DNA from: Cacajao melanocephalus
Lineage: Eukaryota > Chordata > Mammalia > Primates > Pitheciidae
NCBI GenBank assembly: GCA_963573385.1
Contig: CAUYLG010071776.1
Location: 1 to 64,000, forward strand
Reading direction: 5' to 3'
DNA length: 64,000 nucleotides
This document shows, in pieces, positions 1-32,130 of the stretch. Every line of letters starts with the position of its first letter. Position 1 is the first letter of the stretch. The notes beneath the pieces are model-generated. The model saw only the letters and a list, made by a program, of their open reading frames with translations, did no database searches and had not been told where the DNA came from. The position numbers and the translations under genes are program-made.

Positions 1-79
1 GGGAGGTAGAGGTTGCAGTGAGCCAAAATCGCACCACTGCACTCCAGCCTGGAGATAGAGCAAGATGCCATCTCAAAAA
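1..79 (+). mobile_element. Alu 3' end, cut by the window edge
   Basis: The right-arm end of an Alu (ggttgcagtgagcc, then ctccagcctgg) runs into an A-rich tail that continues as a purine microsatellite. Confidence 0.9.
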
Positions 80-225
80 GAAAGAAAGGAAAGAAAGAGA
101 GAGAGAGAGAGGGAAAGAAAGAGAGAGAGGGAGAGAAAAGAAGGAAAGAAAGAAAGAAGAGAGAAAGAGAGAAAGAAGAAAGAAAGAAGAAAAAGAAAGA
201 AAGAGAAAGAAAGAAAAAGAAAAAG
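78..225 (+). repeat. Purine (GAAA/GA)n microsatellite
   Basis: About 150 bases of almost pure A and G, with GAAA, GAGA and GGAA units, grown from the Alu tail and followed by a short (GT)n. Open reading frames through it (Lys/Glu/Arg-only proteins) are artefacts. Confidence 0.9.
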
Positions 226-235
226 TGTGTGTGTA

Positions 236-812
236 AAACAGAGTGAGCAAGAAGTCTGGAGCTGTGGAAAGAGCACAGGATTTATAGTCAAGCCAATCTA
301 TAGGCAGACAGTCCTAGGTTTAAATCCTGGATCTGCATCCTTTCAGATCTCAGACATTCACCAATGAATCCCTATTTGACTCTTTTCTTTCCTTAAAAAG
401 TATTTGTAGTGTGTTACACATTCACTTTCTATGACTTTTCACTCTTGTGAGTATGCAATCATGGTAGTGTTATTTGTTCACACGGGGCACATTTGACAAA
501 CAGTACATTAAATAGGTACTTATAAGTACTGCTATAGTTGAGGTTCCTAATAGCGGTGGCTTTGGCTAAGAGAGAGCAAAGAAGGACAAAGAGAAAACCT
601 TCAGGCCTTGAACACATTTTTCCCCTTTTGGCTGAATGTGGTTCCCAGATCTGAGGTGGAGTGGAAGGAGGAAGTATGGCTTGTTCCTTCCACCTACGCT
701 TCTGCCTGATCACACCTTATGAAGTCCTACCCTGATGTAACCGTTCAGTGTGTGCCCATGGTGCTTACATCAGCCCTCTATGCACAATGTAAAGATAAGA
801 ATGATAACAATG
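236..812. other. Unique 3' flanking DNA
   Basis: No gene or repeat family was recognised. An 84-codon minus-strand open frame at 459-713 has no familiar content and looks like chance. Confidence 0.4.
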
Positions 813-1100
813 TTTTTTTTTTGAGACAGGGTCTCTGTTGCACAGGCTGGAGTGCAGTGGCGCAATCTCAGCTCACATAACCTCCACCTCCTGGGTTCAA
901 GTGATCTTCTCACCTCACTCTCTTGAGTAGCTAGGACTACAGGCAAACACCACCACACCCAGCTAATATTTGTATGTTTTATAAAGATGGGGTTTCACCC
1001 TATTGCCCAGGCTGATCTCAAACTCCTGGGGTCAAATGATCCACCCGCCTTGTCCTCCCAAAGTGCTGGGATTATGAGCATTAAGCCACCATGCCTAGCC
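813..1100 (-). mobile_element. Alu, full dimer
   Basis: It begins with a T run and gagacagggtctc and ends accatgcctagcc. The dimer is near complete. Confidence 0.93.
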
Positions 1101-1192
1101 TATTTTTTTTAATATGATGCTTTTAAACTTACTTAATGCATTTGGGGCAGGTTTAATGCATAAAAAGTGGGAAAAGGTAGAGGCCTGGGAAG

Positions 1193-1457
1193 ATGTCTAG
1201 TTGCACTTTCCATAATATGAAACATGGCCCTCCGAATGCACTGTCGATACATCTGTCCTTGTAAGTTTCCCTGCTTTGAGCCTCAGTTCAGTCACCGCTT
1301 ACAAGAGGTTCCTTGATGGGAGGGCTGTTTCTCCAGTTTGCTCGTTGATGTCAGCCCTCCAGGTTGGGATATGATGGGCTGAGGAACCCTGAGCTTTAGA
1401 CTAAGTGGTGGGACCAGCTGTTGATCGATTGTCCTCTGATGAAGGCCACGTCAGTCA
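1193..1457. repeat. Local duplication, copy A
   Basis: The segment around 1303-1452 matches 3468-3615 with roughly 85-90% identity by eye, in direct orientation (both carry gatgtcagccctcca and ttgtcctctgatgaag). See the copy at 3420-3615. Confidence 0.85.
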
Positions 1458-1462
1458 CTTAC

Positions 1463-1640
1463 CTTGAGCCCAGGAGGTCGAGGCTGCAGTGAGCCATGAT
1501 CACACCACTGCACTCTGGCATGGGTGACAGAGTGAGACCCTGTCTCAAAAACAAACAAAAATTTGGGAATCCCAAGTCTGTTCTATTTTTTTAATAGTGG
1601 ACACATTTTCAGAAAGGCATAAGGACTTTTCTGAGTCTAA
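1463..1640 (+). repeat. Local duplication, copy B: Alu right end plus flank
   Basis: It contains the last ~95 bases of an Alu and then unique sequence (tgggaatcccaagtct). It matches 2211-2390 closely. This copy lacks the rest of the Alu, while the other copy has the complete element, so this one is the derivative. Confidence 0.85.
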
Positions 1641-2009
1641 AGCCTTTCTGGACTTTATCTTCCTCTTTTATAAAATGAGAATGATTCTCCACTATGAGGT
1701 AATCATGCCCTGTTGTATATTCAGGCATCTGACTAAATCAGCCTGGTCACCTTTAAATTTTTTAGTATAAGTACACCTGCTGGAAATCCAGACTTTCCCC
1801 CTTGATCAGATATATTCCCCAGAGGTCAGGACTAATAATCCCCAGATATGGTGATAGCGTTGTTTTCTTCCTTTGCCCTGATGTCCCACGCTGGGCTTCA
1901 GGGGCAAGCCTTTCCCTAATGATTCTTCCACTGGCAGTTCATTATTTCAGTGCATTGCTGTGGAAAGCTCTATATAAGTATTTGTTGATTAAAAGTTTGG
2001 GAATCCCTT

Positions 2010-2309
2010 GGCTGGGCACAGTGGCCCATGCCTATAATCCCAGCACTTTGGGAGGCCAAGGCAGGAAGATCACTTGTGCCCAGGAGTTTGAGACCAGCCT
2101 AGGCAACATAGTGAGACCCCTTTTCTACAAAAAACCTTTAAAAAAAATTAGTGGGGTGTGGTGGCAGGCATCTGCAATCCCAACCACTCAGAAGGCTGAA
2201 GTGAGAGGATCACTTGAGCCCAGGAGGTCGAGGCTGCAGTGAGCCATGATCACACCACTGCACTCCGGTGTGGGTGACAGAGACCCTGTCTCAAAAACAA
2301 ACAAAAATA
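2010..2309 (+). mobile_element. Alu, full dimer with target-site duplication
   Basis: It starts ggctgggcacagtgg and ends in a CAAA-rich tail. The element is flanked by tgggaatccc at 1998-2007 and 2310-2319. Its 3' part was copied to 1463-1559. Confidence 0.93.
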
Positions 2310-2390
2310 TGGGAATCCCAAGTCTATTCTATTTTTGTAATAGTGGACACATTTTTTCAGAAAGGCATGAGGACTTTTCTGAGTCTGAAA
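2211..2390 (+). repeat. Local duplication, source copy of B
   Basis: The 3' third of the Alu above plus about 80 bases of flank. Apart from small differences it repeats 1463-1640. Confidence 0.85.
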
Positions 2391-2477
2391 ACCTAAAATT
2401 CTCTAATTGACAATTTCGAATATCTTTGGGAGGAAATGCACAATCCATGATCAGACCAGCATATACTGAGAAAATAA

Positions 2478-2483
2478 TTTATT
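2478..2483 (-). promoter_or_regulatory. Candidate poly(A) signal AATAAA for GGTA1
   Basis: This is the first canonical AATAAA on the minus strand downstream of the GGTA1 stop. The surrounding DNA is AT-rich. It is listed only as a candidate because an Alu lies between it and the stop, and no transcript evidence is available. Confidence 0.3.
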
Positions 2484-2893
2484 AAATTGTAAACTGGGAA
2501 ATTTTTTTTAAAAGCTTAGTAATAATGATTAACGAGATCGTGAATTTGTCCGTTGGAGATTTAAATTTTAATGAAGTTTTTTAAAAAATCAAGAAATTCC
2601 GTTAAAAGTAAACATTAGTCCTTTGCTCTAAACTTTCAGGCTAGATTATTTCTTTGGTTCAGGACTTAAACCCTTAAACTCTCCCTACTCCAGACTGAAT
2701 CCAAGACAATCTGACTAATAGAGAAGCAGAAGTCTTAACAGATGTATGTGAGATTTTCTGGCAAGAAATGGAGTAGGAGGCGCAGTGAAATACTTGAGAA
2801 AAATCTGAGTTTCATTTTATCAAAGAAGCTCATTGCAGTATATATCAGACTAGTACAATGGCTCTTCAAACAAATTCCTTGAAAAAGGAAACA

Positions 2894-3182
<289 letters not shown>

Positions 3183-3419
3183 TAAATGAAAACAAACGAC
3201 CTCGACTGGAACACAAGCAAAATATAAATATATGTGCATATGTACATGTTGCCTCCTAACTTCCTTTACGTCGATTTGGTTAACTAAATAATATGTAGGA
3301 TTTCACAGCTTCTCTTAGAGAAGGGAATTGAATGTTAAGCTGTTCAGTCATGATAACTAGATCTCCCATTGTTATGGCTCATGCTTTTGTTACAAAATCA
3401 GTTAACCATTTTGCCAAGT

Positions 3420-3615
3420 ATGTCTAGTTGTTACACTTTCATAGTGCAGGTGGAGCAGGAGAAAACAAGAGGTTACTTGATGGAAGGGCTATTTCTCCAG
3501 TCTACTCCTTGATGTCAGCCCTCCAAGTCGGGTTATGATGGACTGAGGAACCCTGAGACTAGCTAAGTGGAGGGACCAGCTAATGACCAATTGTCCTCTG
3601 ATGAAGACCACATCC
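3420..3615. repeat. Local duplication, copy A'
   Basis: Direct-repeat partner of 1193-1457, lying about 2.2 kb away inside the probable 3' UTR. Past 3615 the sequence is unique and differs from the other copy. Confidence 0.85.
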
Positions 3616-4617
3616 TGGGAACAGAACTCCTTGTAAGCCTCTTCAATCCACACTGCAGGCCTTTGCCTTCTCTGACACCATCCACATCTCCTTGCAAGGA
3701 TTTGAAGATGCAAATTGCAGAGTCTGGTAGACTGAATACCACTTAGGCAAAACAAGAAGCATCTTCTGTTCAAGTCCCTGCTGCTTGTCATTCATAAGTC
3801 GATGAAGCTGGAAATCACCCACACTTCCTCCCATTCAATGCTTGGATCCATGATGTATTTAAGCACCAACCCCATGCCCTAAGTGCCCCCAGGATGGCTC
3901 TGCCCCACAGTGATGGCTCCTCTCTTCCACTCGCTCTTTGCTGTTTCATGGCAAACTCATGTCGAGGCTTTGTTTTTACTTCACACTGGGCACCTTGGCT
4001 CATTCAGATTCCTTGAGACTCTGATCATGCGCCACCATGGTATCTACTGGGACACTCACCAACCTTTTACACAGAAGCCAGACAACATCCTGATGAGAAA
4101 AGGATGGACTACAGATGGCCTGAAGCAATCTGCTGTTGAAGCCTTTTGAGGATTGCCAAGGTAAATGGTGTCTTTACTGAGAGCTCTGCTGCAAAGTAAC
4201 TCCATGTTGCTTTAGACCCACCAGAAATAGGCAGGCATTGAACTCAAGGGACAACCCCTTACAATCATATCTTGCTGCCAAGCGCTTCCCTTAGCACCCT
4301 TTTCTCCAGCATGTTATCTGGCACATGTAGAGTGTTTCTGGCTTTATCTTTGCCTATGACAATTTCTTTTTGGTTCAGTTGATAGTATTTCCCCCAAACC
4401 CAGAATAGATAAGAAATCACTAGGAATTTACATCTGATTACCCTAGATTCATTCTCCCACATTACAAGGCCCCACGTTACAAGGAGGAATGGTAGGTGTT
4501 TGCCATGTTGGTGTTTCATTAGTATTGTTGTTAAGTTGAAATGAAGTGTTACTTTTCTGAGGAAGTAGCCAGAATACTCCTCTCTCAAATTGATAAATCT
4601 ACTGGCACAATTTGAAG

Positions 4618-24361
<19,744 letters not shown>

Positions 24362-24450
24362 CTAGGAGAAAAGAAGGAGGGGGGAGACAGATTAACTCAA
24401 TGAACTTCAGAGAAGGATATGGTTTTTAAAAAATGCTTTTACCTAATTCT

Positions 24451-25052
24451 TTCTTTTTATTATTATTATTATACTTTAAGTTCTGGGATACATGTGCGGA
24501 ATGTGCAGCTTTTTTACATGGGTATACACATGCCAAGGTGGTGCACCCATCAACTCATCATCTACATTAGATATTTCTCCTAATGCTATCCCTCCCCTAG
24601 CCCTTCTGATAGGCCCCAGTACGTGATGCTCCCTCCCTGTGTCCATGTGTTCTTATTGTTCAACTTCCACTTATGAGTAGAATATGTGGTATTTGGCTTT
24701 CTGTTCCTGTGTTAGTTTGCTGAGAATGATGGTTTCCAGTTTCATCCCTGTCCCCGCAAAGGACATGTATTCATCCTTTTTTATGGCTGCATAGTATTCC
24801 ACTGTGTATATGTGCCATATTTTCTTTATCCAGTGTATCACTGATGAGCATTTGGGTTCGTTCCAAATCTTTGCTATTCTGAATAGTGCTGCAATAAACA
24901 TATGTGTGCACGTGGTTTGATAGTACAATGATTTATAATCCTTTGGTATATACCCAGTAATGGGATTGCTGGGTCAAATGGTATTTCTGGTTCTAGATCC
25001 TTGAGGAATCACCACACTGTCTTCCACAATGGTTGAAGTAATTTACACTCCC
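24451..25052 (-). mobile_element. 5'-truncated L1 with target-site duplication
   Basis: About 600 bases of the 3' end of a primate L1 (L1P-like), on the minus strand. It includes the C-terminal end of ORF2 (readable as HIYTVEYYAAIKKDEYMSF) and the 3' UTR. acctaattct flanks it at 24441-24450 and 25053-25062. It lies in intron 3, in the same sense as GGTA1, about 90 bp from the exon 4 acceptor. Confidence 0.93.
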
Positions 25053-25062
25053 ACCTAATTCT

Positions 25063-26220
25063 AAAAGGATACATTTAGGAAGAAATAACTAGAGCTGAGG
25101 AGTCTGTTCTACCTTAAATTGCATAGACCTGCAGTTGCAGATCAGGCCAATTTGATTAATAGAGGAGGCTGCCTGCATTGGGAAGGGTGCTAAGGCCACA
25201 CTGGGGCTCAGAGGGAAGGTATCCCTACCTGCCATGAATGTAGGAGACAGTGGGAGTAGCCGTACATAGTTCCCAGGGACTCCTGTAGCCTCCCAAGTCT
25301 GATCGCCCCACCTTTCATCTCATGGTTGTGAGGAGCCAGCCCATCCCCAAGCTCCATGCCCTTAGTATACTGATAAAACATTCTCCTGATCAGAGGGGAA
25401 AATGACCCTGGGTTTATAAGCTAGGCCTCATCCACTTCCCAGCTACCCGCAGCAAAGCCCCATCACCCTCACAGGCAAGCAAAAAAAAATGGTACACAGC
25501 AGGTGCATAGACATTTCCTGATCACTGTGTGAAATTGCTTAAAAAAGCAGGGGTGCTGTGTGAAGAACAACAGGCTGGGAAGGACATTAATGTGGGTGAT
25601 CAGGGAAGGCTCACTGTGGAGGTTAAAAGTAAAGCCAAGTCCCAAGGGATAAAGAGGATGGGAAAGGCTGAAAAGCACCACAAGAAGGAATGAGACTATT
25701 TTGGGAGCAGCATCTGTAATAGGCTGACAGGAGAAAAACTTCTTGTATTTAAACAGCGTTAAAGAAAAATGCTCTCACCTCAGTGTGGCTGGATCAAAGA
25801 AGGAGTGCTAGTTGGCAACAGGATGGTGGACAGGGCAAATAGACCATGAAAGGCATGGGCAGGAGGGGAGGGAGCCACAAGCACCTCAGAAGCCAGAGAA
25901 TAACTAGATCCAATATCATGCAGAGATGCCTGCCTGTATGCTGGGGTCTGGAGGGTGGATCAGAGCTGACAGCAGAGTGGAGAGTGAGGTGGCAAACTAC
26001 TCTGATGGCCAAAACGAAAGGGTGATTGTATTGCATACATGTTTTTTATTGGCTATATGTTACGATGTTTTCACATCTTCAAAAACCTTTCTAGCTGGGG
26101 AGATAATGTCCCCTTCTAAGACTAGCCAGTTCTTAGAGATAGCAAAGGCTCAGCTAGAAGCATGCCTTTGGTAGACAAATGAACCGATCCTGAGCTGCAG
26201 ATCTTCACCCACCCTGCACA
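25063..26220. other. Region upstream of exon 4, no gene recognised
   Basis: Probably intron 3. About 1.1 kb, apparently unique. No CpG-rich promoter-like stretch is visible. Confidence 0.45.
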
Positions 26221-26570
26221 CCCCAGGAGGCAATATGACTTGGCCTTAATCATCCCATCAGGGCCGGGTACCAGACAACTAGGGGCCACCTGAGAGCTTA
26301 AAGCCCTCTGAAATGACTCAAACTAGTCCATCCTAAACTGTTCACCCCACCCTGCCTTTCCCATGGAAACCCCAATCAGGTCTCTGGCCTCAGTCTTCCT
26401 CTTGCTCCCTGTCTTCTGTCTCCTGACCACCCTCATGTCTTTCCCATGTGGTCCCATGTGGTATGCTATGCCTCCTGTCTTTGGGATCCATGAGCATAAT
26501 AAACATTGTTTTTTCTTGAGCCTTTCCTGTGTCTCCTCTTGTGATCACACTGGACTGACCATCACATAAA
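26220..26570 (+). mobile_element. LTR-like remnant
   Basis: A pyrimidine-rich body (ccctgtcttctgtctcc) with gcataataaacattg near 26496 resembles the end of a retroviral-type LTR. The family is not identified. No viral reading frame is present. Confidence 0.4.
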
Positions 26571-26610
26571 AGAATACAGAACAGTGGCATGTGTTAAAAA
26601 GGAGGTAGAG

Positions 26611-26892
26611 AGCCTGGAGCAGTGGCTCACGCCTGTAATCTCAGCACTTTAGGAGGCCAAGGCAGGCAGATCATCTGAGGTCAGGAGTTTGAGACCAGCC
26701 TGGCCAACATGGTAAAACTCTGTCTCTACAAAAAATACAAAAATTAGCCAGGCGTGGTGGCAGGTGCCTGTAATCCTAGCTACTCAGGAGGCTGAGGCAT
26801 GAGAATCGCTTGAACCCAGGAGGTGGAGGTTGCAGTAAGCCGAGATCGCACCATTGCACTCCAGCCTGGTGGACAAGAGCAAGACTGAGTCT
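26611..26892 (+). mobile_element. Alu
   Basis: A full dimer whose A tail is replaced by a (TA)n/(CA)n repeat at 26893-26918. Confidence 0.92.
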
Positions 26893-26918
26893 TTATATAT
26901 ATATATATACACACACAC
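26893..26918. repeat. (TA)n(CA)n microsatellite
   Basis: Alternating TA then CA at the 3' end of the preceding Alu. Confidence 0.85.
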
Positions 26919-27269
26919 CCTTGGCAAGAGGATTGATAGGATTTGGCTGGTCATGTAGGTGTCAGAGACAAGGGAGAGGAAAGAAGCAAGGCTTCTGTCT
27001 AAGCAGCCAGGTAGACAATTGTAGCATTTTCTGAGATGGGTTGGATGGAAGAGGAATAGGTCTGAGGGATAAGAATCATGAGTTCTCACTAGGACATGTT
27101 AATTTTGAGGTGTCTACACACCCCTAAATGGAGATGACGATGGGCAAATGGACATTCAAGTCTGAAGTTCAACAGAGATGTGGGCTAGACATGCAATTGG
27201 AAGAGTTGTCCACATATGGAAGGTAGTTAAGGTGAAGGAAATGAATGAGGCTGAAGCTGCCTTTGCAAA

Positions 27270-27685
27270 ATTACAACTAAACAAATTATGAAAGTGAAAG
27301 GCATCAGACCTAACCAATTCCATCTTGCTTCTAACCTTTAAACTGTCATCCATTCCTGGGCGTAGGATCAACTAACCTTGGGAAGGAATTTAGTTTATAG
27401 TTTAAATAATAGCCCTTCCCAAAAGCTAAACTGTTCTTGTAAAACGAATGAAAGGCCACCAGCCACCAAGTTAGAATGAGAGAGGCTGGAATTCTAAATA
27501 TTACCAGGCATTATTCCGGAGGTTATGAGATTTTCGGGGAGACTGATTTGAGTTACTATAAAACTCTGGTCTCTTGCACAGCCTGTTCTGTGTGAATTAC
27601 TCTTTATCTTTTGCACCTGTCTTGACAAATCAGCTCTGTCTAGGCAGCAGGCAAGGTGAACCCCTTGGGCAGTTACAAGGTTACC
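27270..27685 (+). mobile_element. LTR-like remnant (ERV class I type)
   Basis: Shows ccaattccatcttgcttct, a TATA-like actataaaac at about 27557, and gctctgtctaggcagc near the end, a pattern I associate with class I endogenous retrovirus LTRs. No internal viral genes were seen. The family name is left open. Confidence 0.55.
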
Positions 27686-29736
27686 TTGTGAGAGAATGTA
27701 GAGGGAGGAAAAGGAAAGAAGCTGGCCCTGGGCTGAAGCCTGAAAATGTCAATGTTTTGAAGTAGGATAGAGAAGGAGAAGCCCAGGAGGGAGGAAGAAA
27801 ATCAAGACTGTGGACCTCTGGAAGCTAAGAAGAGACAGTGGCCAGCCACACACCAAATGTCATTGCTTTGTGAAGCCACATCCCACCCCCCACCCAACCA
27901 CCAGCTGAGTTCCCCTTCTCTCCTTGGGCTCACCCTCTCTATTCACGTTGCTATACGTGTTGTTTTTGGAAGCGGCCCTGCCTCCAGTATCAGTCTGTGA
28001 GCTTCCTGAGGGCAGGAGATGGGTTTTATTCAACCCTGAATCCCCAGTGCCTCACGGAGAGCGGACGAGGCACTCCATTAATGTTTGCTGAGTGAATGAA
28101 ATCAAATAAGAATGATAAACTTGTCCCCTCTGGACACAGGTCATTTTCCAATTCCTTTCAAAGAGATTTCTTAGATGATTCCAGTCTCAGATCTCATATC
28201 TTACAAATGCTTTATTGTTAAATCCAGTTAAAGAAAAGAAAGAATGGGATCTTCAGAAAGTGAGCTCTGTTTGGAAAAAAAAAGCCAGGGCTGAATTCAA
28301 CGTCATAACCCAACCTCCAGCTTTCCACACAACTATAATGGGCAGTATTCCAGAGACCCTGAGATGACAAAGGGCTTGCTAGGTAAACCTCAGACTCAGG
28401 CCTCTTCCCCCTAAGGGCCATGTGATCCAGCACATACAGACCCATGCCTGTGGGAAAGTCAGAAAAGGCAAATGGCTGTAGGCAACTCATTCCCATTGCT
28501 GAAAAAAGCCACTAGAGTCTGCATTCAAAGCACTAGCATTAAGTGCTGGAATAATCTTGGTTTTGGGTGCAAAAACCTAAGGCTGTAGCTACCTCTCTGT
28601 TCTAATGTCCTCACTTCCAGAGAAGTGTGGATGGTGGTAGCCACAGGCTTTGGAGTGATGTGGGGTTGTGAGTCTCAACTTTGACAAATGAAGCTGGGTA
28701 ACCCTGAGCGGTGGCCCGCATCCACAACTCCAGAAAGCTCTGGAAAGCAAACATCTTTTTGTAATTCAATTGGCATCAAGGCCCTAACTGACATGAGGCC
28801 ATTTATAATCTTTATCCCACTGGGTGAGACTGTTTAAACATTTCTTTGCATAAATATTGATGCATTTTTATTATGCAGTGCTGCTACACCGGGCATGTTA
28901 TATAATCTATGATACATAATCTATGTCCAAAACATTCTGAATTCCAACACATCTGGCCCCAGGGTTTCAGATAAGAGATTGTGGATGTCTACTGGATTGC
29001 ATTAAATTAATAGTGATGATTACAAGAGATAATGTCCATAAAATACTTAGCACTGTGCCTGGCAGAGTGTAAATGCTCAAAAAAAAAAAAAAAGCCCACT
29101 AGTTCTTATTACTGATATACTGATATCCATAAAACAGGCTGTCGGGAGGATCCAATGAGAAAGCCCAGCACCTGGTACTTAGCAAGTGCTCAAAACAGAT
29201 CTGAAGGAAAGAAAGGAGGGATTTGGAATAAGAACATGTTATACAATGCAGTGCAAATACATGCAAATGAGGGACTCTAAAGGTTTACCCATCTGTTCTG
29301 TGTTGCAGCCTGATTAAGGATGCCTCGGAAGTGGGATGTGACTGATTCTTTTCGATCAAGCCCCAGGCACTGCCACAACCCCCTGTGTGTGCCCTGGAGG
29401 CAACAGAGAAGCTGGCTGTGTGTCCCAAGCCTTGCCAACACCACCTGCTGAAGATCAAATGCAAATTGTCTCCCAATTGTGAGAAGCCTTAAGCAGATAA
29501 GCGTGAAAACTCTCACAGTTGGAAACACTGGCACTTACATCAGGGATAGCCCAAATCAGACATACCTTCAAATCCCCTCTCCAAATATACAGGTGTTTGT
29601 GATTTTTTTATTCTAAAAATTAGCATCAGAAGCAACTCTCAAAGCCCATTTCTTTTTGGATCTCATACATGGCTTGAATCCGCCTGCTTTTTAGCTGTGG
29701 CCAATCATCACTCTTGTTTAAGATTTACAATGGGAT
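27686..29736. other. Upstream region with L2/MIR relics
   Basis: An L2 3'-end-like stretch lies at 27960-28100 (gagcttcctgagggcagg, then gctgagtgaatga), and MIR tails at 29030-29080 and 29125-29200. An A run is at 29079-29093. No gene was recognised. Confidence 0.45.
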
Positions 29737-30029
29737 GGCCAGGTGCCGTGGCTCACACCTGTAAACCCAGCACTTTGGAAGGCAGGGGCAAGTGGATCGC
29801 TTGAGGTCGGGAGTTCGTGACCAGCCTGGCCAACATGGCGAAACCCCATCTCTACTAAAAATACAAAAATTAGCTGGGTATGGTAATCCTAGCTACTTGA
29901 GAGGATAAGGCAGAAGAATCAAACCTGGGAGGCGGAGGTTGCAGTGAGCCGAGATTGCGCCATTGTACTCCAGCCTGGGTGACAGAGTAAGACTCTGTCT
30001 CAAAAAAAAAAAAAAAAAAAAAAAAAAAA
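29737..30029 (+). mobile_element. Alu with long A tail
   Basis: From ggccaggtgccgtggctc to about 28 A, with a small internal deletion near the middle (ctgggtatggtaatcctag). Confidence 0.93.
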
Positions 30030-30330
30030 GACAACTGGAAGCTGTCAGAATGAGCCAATTTTGCATCCTTTAGAAAAGCACTACAAATGGGCGGTAACAT
30101 GCTTCCTGGAATCTGGAATCCAAGCCTCCAGGGAGGAAGGGTTGGCAGGGTGGCCAATGGGTCTTTTAAAAACATTTTTATTTTTCTCTCTGGACAAAAA
30201 ATGAGGCATTTGGCAGCCAATGTAGTCTAAAAGTCCTTCCCTTATGTGTTTGTCTCTCTGAATTTTCAACTGTGTAATTCTGAAGATTGGTGGTTGACTG
30301 TCCTACTCACCAGTAAGAAACATGGGTTTG

Positions 30331-30648
30331 GGTCAGGCACAGTAGCTCATGCTTGTAATCCCAGCACTTTGGGAGGCCAAGGTGGGTGGACTGCTTGAGC
30401 CCAGGAATTCAAGACCAGCTTGGGCAATATGGGGAAACCCCCTCTCTACAAAAAATACAAAAAGTAGCTGGGCATGACGGTGCACATGTGTGGTCCCAGC
30501 TACTCGGGAAGATGAGGTAGGAGGATCACCAGAGCCTGGGAAGGTCCAGGCTACAGTGAGCCATGATCGAGGCACTGTACTCCAGTCTGGGCAACAGAGT
30601 GAGATCCTGTCTTAAAAAAAAAAAAAAAGAAAAGAAAAGGAAAGGAAA
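30331..30648 (+). mobile_element. Alu with probable target-site duplication
   Basis: A full dimer ending in an A/G-rich tail. catgggtttg before and tgtgggtttg after suggest the duplication. Confidence 0.92.
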
Positions 30649-31597
30649 GAAATGTGGGTTTGTTTTTAAATTCTCCTTTCAAGGGCTGGAGCACAGAATT
30701 AGGATCTGCCAAGTATTAACACCCTGTCTTAAGTGGGAGAGTGGAACCATGATGTTCTCTGGGTCCCATGCCTTAGAGGATTGGGTAAACTTGGCCAGCC
30801 CCAGCTGCACAGCCTGCAATGGTCCAGAGCCCTCCTGCCATCTCTCAGACCTTCTGCCCTAATACTCGTGTACTTTCTCTCTGAACCCATCCTACGGCCC
30901 CAGGCCACTTGTAGAACTCAGTTAACCAGAACTCAGCACCTGCACTGCTTCCCAAATGCAGCCACTCTCAGCCCCATTCCTGGACCGTGTGCAGATTATG
31001 CTAAGAATGTAGAGGCATTTTGCAAGGCAGGGTCACGTTGTACAGCCTGTCATTTCTCCACCTTCCTCACTCCACCCTCACCCTCCTCCTTTTCCGCTTC
31101 TGTTTCCCCGGAGTGTCAGACAGACTTTTCCATATGGCCCATAAATGAATTCTTCCCTACCACCCACCTCCAATCCTTCTCACGCAGAACAACACACACA
31201 CACCCTCAGAGAATCTCACAGTTCCACCCCTATTGGGCGAAGTCAAGGTATTCCTTCCAAACAGAATTCCACTCTGAAAGGAATTCTAGCAGACCCTGTT
31301 TTCTCCTCTTGCGCCAGGGGAAAAGGTGAACCTCTCAGCTGAATGGCCATGCACTCAGAGGCCATGGAAAAGCCATTATCTCAGAGAGCAGGAATCCAGC
31401 AGGGTGAAAGTGGTGGCAGGGGAAACCAAGCCTTCCCCGCAGGCTCCACCTCTTTGCAGGGTAAAGAATTCTCCTCTCAGCCTGAGATTCCTACACCAGG
31501 CCCTTAGAACCCACCCTCCTCCCTCTTGAGCCTTAATCAGTTTCAGGCCATTGTGATGGGTCCAGACTGGCATGGGCCCTGGCTCCCAGTAGGTGCA
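30649..31597. other. Upstream region with a 198-codon open frame
   Basis: A plus-strand open frame at 30733-31329 is long for chance, but it has no signal, domain or family I recognise and the stretch looks non-coding. Listed as DNA of unknown role. Confidence 0.35.
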
Positions 31598-32130
31598 TCC
31601 CAAGTGTCAGAGCTGTTTGAACCACAGCAATGCCATCTTGAATGGGAGCTGGGTAAAATAAGGCTGAGACCCACTGGACTGCATTCCCAGACGGTTAAGG
31701 CATTCTAAGTCACAGGATAAGTCAGGAAATCACCACAAGATACAGGTCATAAAGACCTTGCTGATAAAACAGGTTGCAGTAAAGAAGCCAGTTAAAACCC
31801 ACCAAAACCAAGATGTCGGTGAGAGTGACCTCTGATCGTCCTCACTGCTGCACTCCCACCAGCGCCTTGTCAGCTTACAAATGCCACCGCAAAGTCAGAA
31901 AGTTACCCTATGTGGTCTAAAAAGGGGAGCCATGAATAATCCGCCCTTTGTTTAGCATATAATCAAGAAATAACCATAACAATGGGCAACCAGCAGCCCT
32001 CAGGGCTGCTCTGCCTATGGAGTAGCCTTTCTCTTATTCCTCTACTTTCCTAATAAATTTGCTTTCACTTTACAGATTTGCCCTCAATTCTCTCCAGTGA
32101 GATCCAAGAACCCTCTCTTGGGGTCTGAAT
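31598..32130 (+). mobile_element. LTR-like remnant (ERV class I type) with AATAAA
   Basis: Readable LTR-like blocks are ggctgagacccactggact, gacctctgatcgtcctcact, gcatataatcaagaaataac, and taataaatttgctttcac with AATAAA at 32052-32057. The orientation is plus, opposite to GGTA1. It is probably a solo LTR. Exact ends and family are not established. Confidence 0.65.

Noticed and set aside
18..367. Lys/Glu/Arg-rich open frames at the left edge
   Set aside because: They read through an Alu tail and purine microsatellite.
3489..4149. Short open frames on both strands in the probable 3' UTR
   Set aside because: They overlap each other, and one arm is part of a local duplication. No recognisable protein content.
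24671..24928. 85-codon minus-strand open frame ending in an L1-like sequence
   Set aside because: It is a broken piece of L1 ORF2 inside the truncated element at 24451-25052.
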